64,000 nt of DNA from Acinetobacter sp. ANC 4470 (GTDB lineage: Bacteria > Pseudomonadota > Gammaproteobacteria > Pseudomonadales > Moraxellaceae). Below, in pieces: positions 61,247 through 64,000 of this stretch. The stretch covers positions 361,245-425,244 of the forward strand of contig NZ_NEGC01000002.1 of assembly GCF_002135335.1 (NCBI RefSeq), written 5' to 3'. Position 1 is the stretch's first letter. Every line of letters begins with the position of its first letter. A model generated the notes under the pieces. It was not told the origin of the DNA and ran no database searches. It was given only the letters and a program-made list of their open reading frames with translations. Both the position numbers and the translations under genes were made by a program.

Positions 61247-61280
61247 AGAATAGGTTAACGTTACTAATAAAACCTATTCT
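61247..61280 (+). promoter_or_regulatory. Inverted repeat in the leader of the GTPase operon
   Basis: Perfect 10-bp arms AGAATAGGTT (61247-61256) and AACCTATTCT (61271-61280), with a 14-base spacer, ending 27 bases before the first ATG. It has no T-run, so it is not a terminator. It could be an operator or a leader hairpin. Confidence 0.55.
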
Positions 61281-61307
61281 ATTTCATTATTATAAACGGG
61301 GAAAATC

Positions 61308-61667
61308 ATGGCTAAAGTATCTTTAGAAAGTCTAACAGAGATTGACGGTTTTATTGCCTCTGCACTTGTAGATAGCGAAAGTGGTTTAGCACTTGCAACT
61401 CAAGGCAATAGCGGTATTGATTTAGAATTAGCAGCAGCAGGCAATACAGAAGTAATACGTGCAAAACGTAAAGTTGCCAAAGCGCTTAATCTATCTGACT
61501 CTATTGAAGATGTTCTAATTACATTGGGTAAACAATATCACCTTATTCGCCCATTAGAGTCGAATGACTCATTATTTTTATATTTGGTTTTAGATCGTAA
61601 TAAAGCAAATTTAGCGATGGCTCGCCATGAGCTTAAAGGTTTTGAAAAAGAATTAGATTTCTCTTAA
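61308..61667 (+). CDS. Roadblock/LC7-like protein, first gene of GTPase module
   Basis: A 119-residue soluble protein. The order [18 protein letters not shown], a helix ([20 protein letters not shown]), then [15 protein letters not shown] and [21 protein letters not shown] fits the alpha/beta Roadblock/LC7 (longin-related) fold. Such proteins bind small GTPases or act as their GAPs or platforms. The ATG follows GGGG at six bases. It is the first of four co-directional genes (gaps 67, 14 and 15 bp). Assignment to the fold is by pattern; the function is unknown. Confidence 0.7.
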   Translation: MAKVSLESLTEIDGFIASALVDSESGLALATQGNSGIDLELAAAGNTEVIRAKRKVAKALNLSDSIEDVLITLGKQYHLIRPLESNDSLFLYLVLDRNKANLAMARHELKGFEKELDFS

Positions 61668-61734
61668 TAACCTTAGAGACTATTTTAACTTTCAAAATAG
61701 TCTCTATAAATAAATCGATGATGAAAGGCCTATT

Positions 61735-62706
61735 GTGAAAAAAAATATTAATATATCAATATTTGGTTTAAATCTAAGCACCATTAATGAACTAAAAACA
61801 ATTGTCGATAATATTTTAGGAGCCGATTACTCAATCTATTGGACAAATATTGCAGATACCAATTTACAAGTATTACTTATCAACCATGATTTTTTTGATT
61901 TACCCAATATTAAAAAAATAAAGAAAGATAATTTATTTGTTTTAAAAGTATCAAACAACCTAGATTTAGCAGGTCAAATTCAAGAACAAAATTTATACTT
62001 ACCATTAATCGATCAATTACCACTCAGGAATTGGTTATTTAATACCGTAATTCCATCTTTATTTCCCACCAGTACAACAACATATATCTCTAAAAATGAG
62101 CATACGAACAAAATTCACTATACTCATTTTCAGAATATCTTGCTTCAATTAAAGCAAGAAAATAACAAGAGCAAGTTGCTCCTGTTAGATGACAACATTC
62201 AAATTGCACTGATTGACCCCTTAGCCAATAGCATCTGGATCGATCCAAATTTTAAGAAAAATACTCATAAAATATTCCAACTGGTACATGCCGACTTAAA
62301 CTCAATCGTTCATTTTCGTCATAAACATACCGTACAAGACCTTCAATCTGGTTTATGGCAATGGATTTGGGATCATTTAAGTGGTGAAACACCGATTTAT
62401 CATGGTTGTTATCGCCTCAAGCATTGGCCTCAACCTGCTGCAAATGCCGAACGTAAAGATATTCTCAAGCTTTCTGCTTATTTTCAGCAAGGCAATTCCA
62501 TTGAGTATATCCAGCAACAGCTTGAGATTAGCCCCGATTTTATTCAACGCTATCTCTTTATTTCAAATATTTTAAATATTATTGAAGAAATTTCAGCACA
62601 TAAAACACAGCAATATTTAAATCAAAATATCGAAAGTAAAAATGCAGAAAATACATCAAGTGTACGGAACTTTTTCAGTAGATTACGTAAAAAACTCAGC
62701 ATTTAA
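61735..62706 (+). CDS. Unrecognised 323-residue partner in GTPase module
   Basis: I do not recognise this protein. There is no signal peptide. The first 120 residues alternate hydrophobic strands and helices (INISIFGLNLSTINELKTIV, LQVLLINHDFFDLP, LFVLKVSN), similar to a degenerate receiver-like fold, but the acidic phosphorylation residues are not convincing. A central part contains IALIDPLANSIWIDP. The C-terminal third (LKLSAYFQQGNSIEYIQQQLEISPDFIQRYLFISNIL) looks like a helical or winged-helix domain. Ser/Arg-rich basic tail. It starts GTG at 61735 and lies between a Roadblock gene and the GTPase gene, so it is probably a scaffold or effector. Confidence 0.65.
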   Translation: MKKNINISIFGLNLSTINELKTIVDNILGADYSIYWTNIADTNLQVLLINHDFFDLPNIKKIKKDNLFVLKVSNNLDLAGQIQEQNLYLPLIDQLPLRNWLFNTVIPSLFPTSTTTYISKNEHTNKIHYTHFQNILLQLKQENNKSKLLLLDDNIQIALIDPLANSIWIDPNFKKNTHKIFQLVHADLNSIVHFRHKHTVQDLQSGLWQWIWDHLSGETPIYHGCYRLKHWPQPAANAERKDILKLSAYFQQGNSIEYIQQQLEISPDFIQRYLFISNILNIIEEISAHKTQQYLNQNIESKNAENTSSVRNFFSRLRKKLSI

Positions 62707-62720
62707 GGACATTTGATTTA

Positions 62721-63257
62721 ATGATTTTACAACACTATAAAATAGTATTTGCAGGAACAATGGGCGCAGGTAAAAGCGCTGCAATTCAAACAATATCAGA
62801 TATTAACGTCCTAAGTACAGAAGCCTTAAACACCGATACGGCATCTCATCATAAAGCCTTGACCACAGTCGGCATCGATTATGGTGAAATTACCTTAGAA
62901 GATGATATTAAAGTGGGGCTTTATGGTACGCCAGGTCAGGAACGTTTTAATTTCATTTGGTCTATGATCTGTAAAGGTGCATTGGGTACAATTATCCTGA
63001 TTGATCATAGTGTCCATAATCCAATTCAGCAACTCAATGAATATTTAGAAAGTTTTAAGCAGATGAGTAACAATATTGTGATTGGTATCACTCATCTTGA
63101 TATAAAAACAGAAAATACCACCGCGATCTATCGAGAGTGGGCTGTACAACAATCTACGACTTATCCACTTTTCTTTATTGATGCCCGCGTAAAAGATGAT
63201 GTACTTTTACTGCTTGAATCCCTCATTGCAAATGCCGAAATCCAAATAACATATTAA
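62721..63257 (+). CDS. Small Ras-like GTPase (COG2229 type)
   Basis: A 178-residue GTPase. G1 is GTMGAGKS (12-19), G2 the Thr pair at 48-49 (TTVGIDYG), G3 GLYGTPGQERF (66-76, where the usual Asp is Tyr, as common in this branch), and G4 THLD (124-127) in place of NKxD. No membrane segment or lipid signal. The pattern is that of bacterial COG2229 GTPases related to MglA and to CvnD of actinobacterial conservons. Spacing to both neighbours is 14-15 bp, so it is tightly co-transcribed with them. Confidence 0.85.
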   Translation: MILQHYKIVFAGTMGAGKSAAIQTISDINVLSTEALNTDTASHHKALTTVGIDYGEITLEDDIKVGLYGTPGQERFNFIWSMICKGALGTIILIDHSVHNPIQQLNEYLESFKQMSNNIVIGITHLDIKTENTTAIYREWAVQQSTTYPLFFIDARVKDDVLLLLESLIANAEIQITY

Positions 63258-63272
63258 CTTAAGACTTATTCT

Positions 63273-63689
63273 ATGCTCCAACAACGCTCCGCACCCGACT
63301 CACTAATTCACATCGCACACCAACAAATTAAAGATATATTGACCAATGTCACTGGTGTTGAATATGTCATGGTTTGTTCATCCGATGGTTTTGAACTTAC
63401 TTCTGCTTATAAAAAAAATGTAGAAAATACAGGGAAATTAGCTGCTGTCAGCAGTTCAATTCTCGCCATGGTTCAAGCCTTTCTAAGTGAAATTAATCTA
63501 TATGGCTGTCAAAGCATCACTTTAGATGCTAAAAATGGTAAAGCCTTCCTGAGTGCTGTACCTAACAAGAACTACCCGATGCTTATTGTTGCCTTAACCT
63601 CTCAGGAGGTTTTACTCGGACAGCTACTTTTTTCGCTTAAAAGATGTTCTGAGAAGATTTTAGAAGCGGATACACACTACAGCTCTTAA
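63273..63689 (+). CDS. Roadblock/LC7-domain protein (MglB-like)
   Basis: A 138-residue protein with the Roadblock pattern: helix IKDILTNVTGV, strand pair EYVMVCSSDGFELTS, helix NTGKLAAVSSSILAMVQAF, then CQSITLDAKNGKAFLSAVPN and YPMLIVALTS with the last helix GQLLFSLKRCSEKIL. MglB-type proteins bind their partner GTPase and stimulate GTP hydrolysis. It is the last gene of the module, with a terminator 13 bases after the stop. Confidence 0.8.
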   Translation: MLQQRSAPDSLIHIAHQQIKDILTNVTGVEYVMVCSSDGFELTSAYKKNVENTGKLAAVSSSILAMVQAFLSEINLYGCQSITLDAKNGKAFLSAVPNKNYPMLIVALTSQEVLLGQLLFSLKRCSEKILEADTHYSS

Positions 63690-63702
63690 TAATGGGGTAT
63701 TG

Positions 63703-63724
63703 AAAGGCTCTAAAAGAGCCTTTT
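63703..63724 (+). terminator. Terminator of the GTPase/Roadblock operon
   Basis: Arms AAAGGCTC (63703-63710) and GAGCCTTT (63716-63723), loop TAAAA, followed by a T-rich stretch. Confidence 0.8.
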
Positions 63725-63752
63725 CTTTTGATTTATTCTTTAGCCCCATAAA

Positions 63753-63786
63753 AAAACACCCCAACTGGTTAGAGTTGGGGTGTTTT
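63753..63786 (-). terminator. rrn operon terminator
   Basis: Perfect 14-bp arms, 63753-63766 and 63773-63786 (CACCCCAACT core), loop GGTTAG, with a T-run on the minus strand. It lies 12 bases past the 3' end of the 5S gene. Confidence 0.9.
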
Positions 63787-63797
63787 AGGAATAATGA

Positions 63798-63912
63798 GCT
63801 GGCGATGACTTACTCTCACATGGGTAACCCCACACTACCATCAGCGCGAAGAGGTTTCACTTCTGAGTTCGGGAAGGGATCAGGTGGTTCACTCTTGCTA
63901 TTGTCGCCAGCA
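63798..63912 (-). rRNA. rrf: 5S ribosomal RNA
   Basis: About 115 bases on the minus strand. The 5' end reads TGCTGGCGACAATAGC and the 3' end complements it (CATCGCCAGC). The conserved internal CCCGAACTCAGAAGTGAAAC and ATGGTAGTGTGGGG are present. It is the last gene of an rrn operon whose 23S and 16S genes lie beyond the right end of the window. The remaining 88 bases are the 23S-5S spacer. Confidence 0.96.
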
Positions 63913-64000
63913 CAACTGTTTATGGATACTTGCTTGGGTCTTATTTATTCACTTTTCAGTGTATGCCTTCGCTTTTTCCAAATGAGTTATTAACAGATTA

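Noticed and set aside
63700..63993. 97-codon plus-strand frame at the right end
   Set aside because: It crosses two terminators and the 5S rRNA gene on the opposite strand.

Overview
The window is an ordinary chromosomal stretch of a gammaproteobacterium of the genus Acinetobacter. The evidence is the AT-rich base composition and the gene order: xerD-dsbC-hom-thrC, gacA-pilS-pilR, nrdR-ribD-adenine methylase-ribE, and an OprD/OccAB1-type porin near ppa and parC. The protein sequences look typically Acinetobacter. I cannot fix the species. I see no IS element, prophage, CRISPR array or tRNA. The window opens inside gluQ and ends just upstream of a 5S rRNA gene, the tail of an rrn operon on the minus strand.

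Layout. 1-3264: end of gluQ, then a detached piece of the division/cell-wall cluster (murD-ftsW, minus). 3376-5923: ferrous iron uptake operon feoA-feoB-DUF6587 (minus) with Fur-box-like sites over its promoter. 6016-10610: xerD, dsbC (apparently a lipoprotein), hom, thrC. 10725-15694: pbpG (minus), then gacA-pilS-pilR (plus). 15700-20744: ctpA, gpmI, lptG, lptF (minus). 20904-23413: pepA-holC-coiled-coil gene (plus). 23534-27749: dedA and the nrdR-ribD-aamA-ribE operon (minus). 27831-29750: glnK-amtB (minus), each gene preceded by a sigma-54-type promoter. 29971-32266: ubiK, comM, a GNAT gene. 32408-36254: two TorF-like porin genes and an OprD-family porin. 36354-43484: ppa, MAPEG, a small membrane protein, fadD, parC, niaP-like. 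43621-50441: TRIC channel, YchJ, TerC-CBS-CorC fusion, LOG hydrolase, PiT-like permease and a choice-of-anchor I lipoprotein. 50620-56731: DHA2 exporter, GH25 muramidase, MBL-fold protein, dinB, RidA, DUF2726. 57029-59491: YgiQ. 59633-60826: an MFS transporter pseudogene. 61247-63724: a four-gene small-GTPase/Roadblock module. 63753-63912: rrn terminator and 5S rRNA.

Most of the window is housekeeping. The part most worth attention is the last plus-strand operon. It encodes a Ras-like GTPase of the COG2229 type, two Roadblock/LC7 proteins and an unrecognised 323-residue partner, and it has a 10-bp-arm inverted repeat in its leader. It resembles MglA/MglB and actinobacterial conservon modules but has no histidine kinase beside it. 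Other points of interest are the freshly decayed MFS gene next to it, the orphan adenine methyltransferase inside the riboflavin operon with a GAATTC site over its own start codon, the duplicated sigma-54 promoters of glnK and amtB, and a DsbC with a lipobox.
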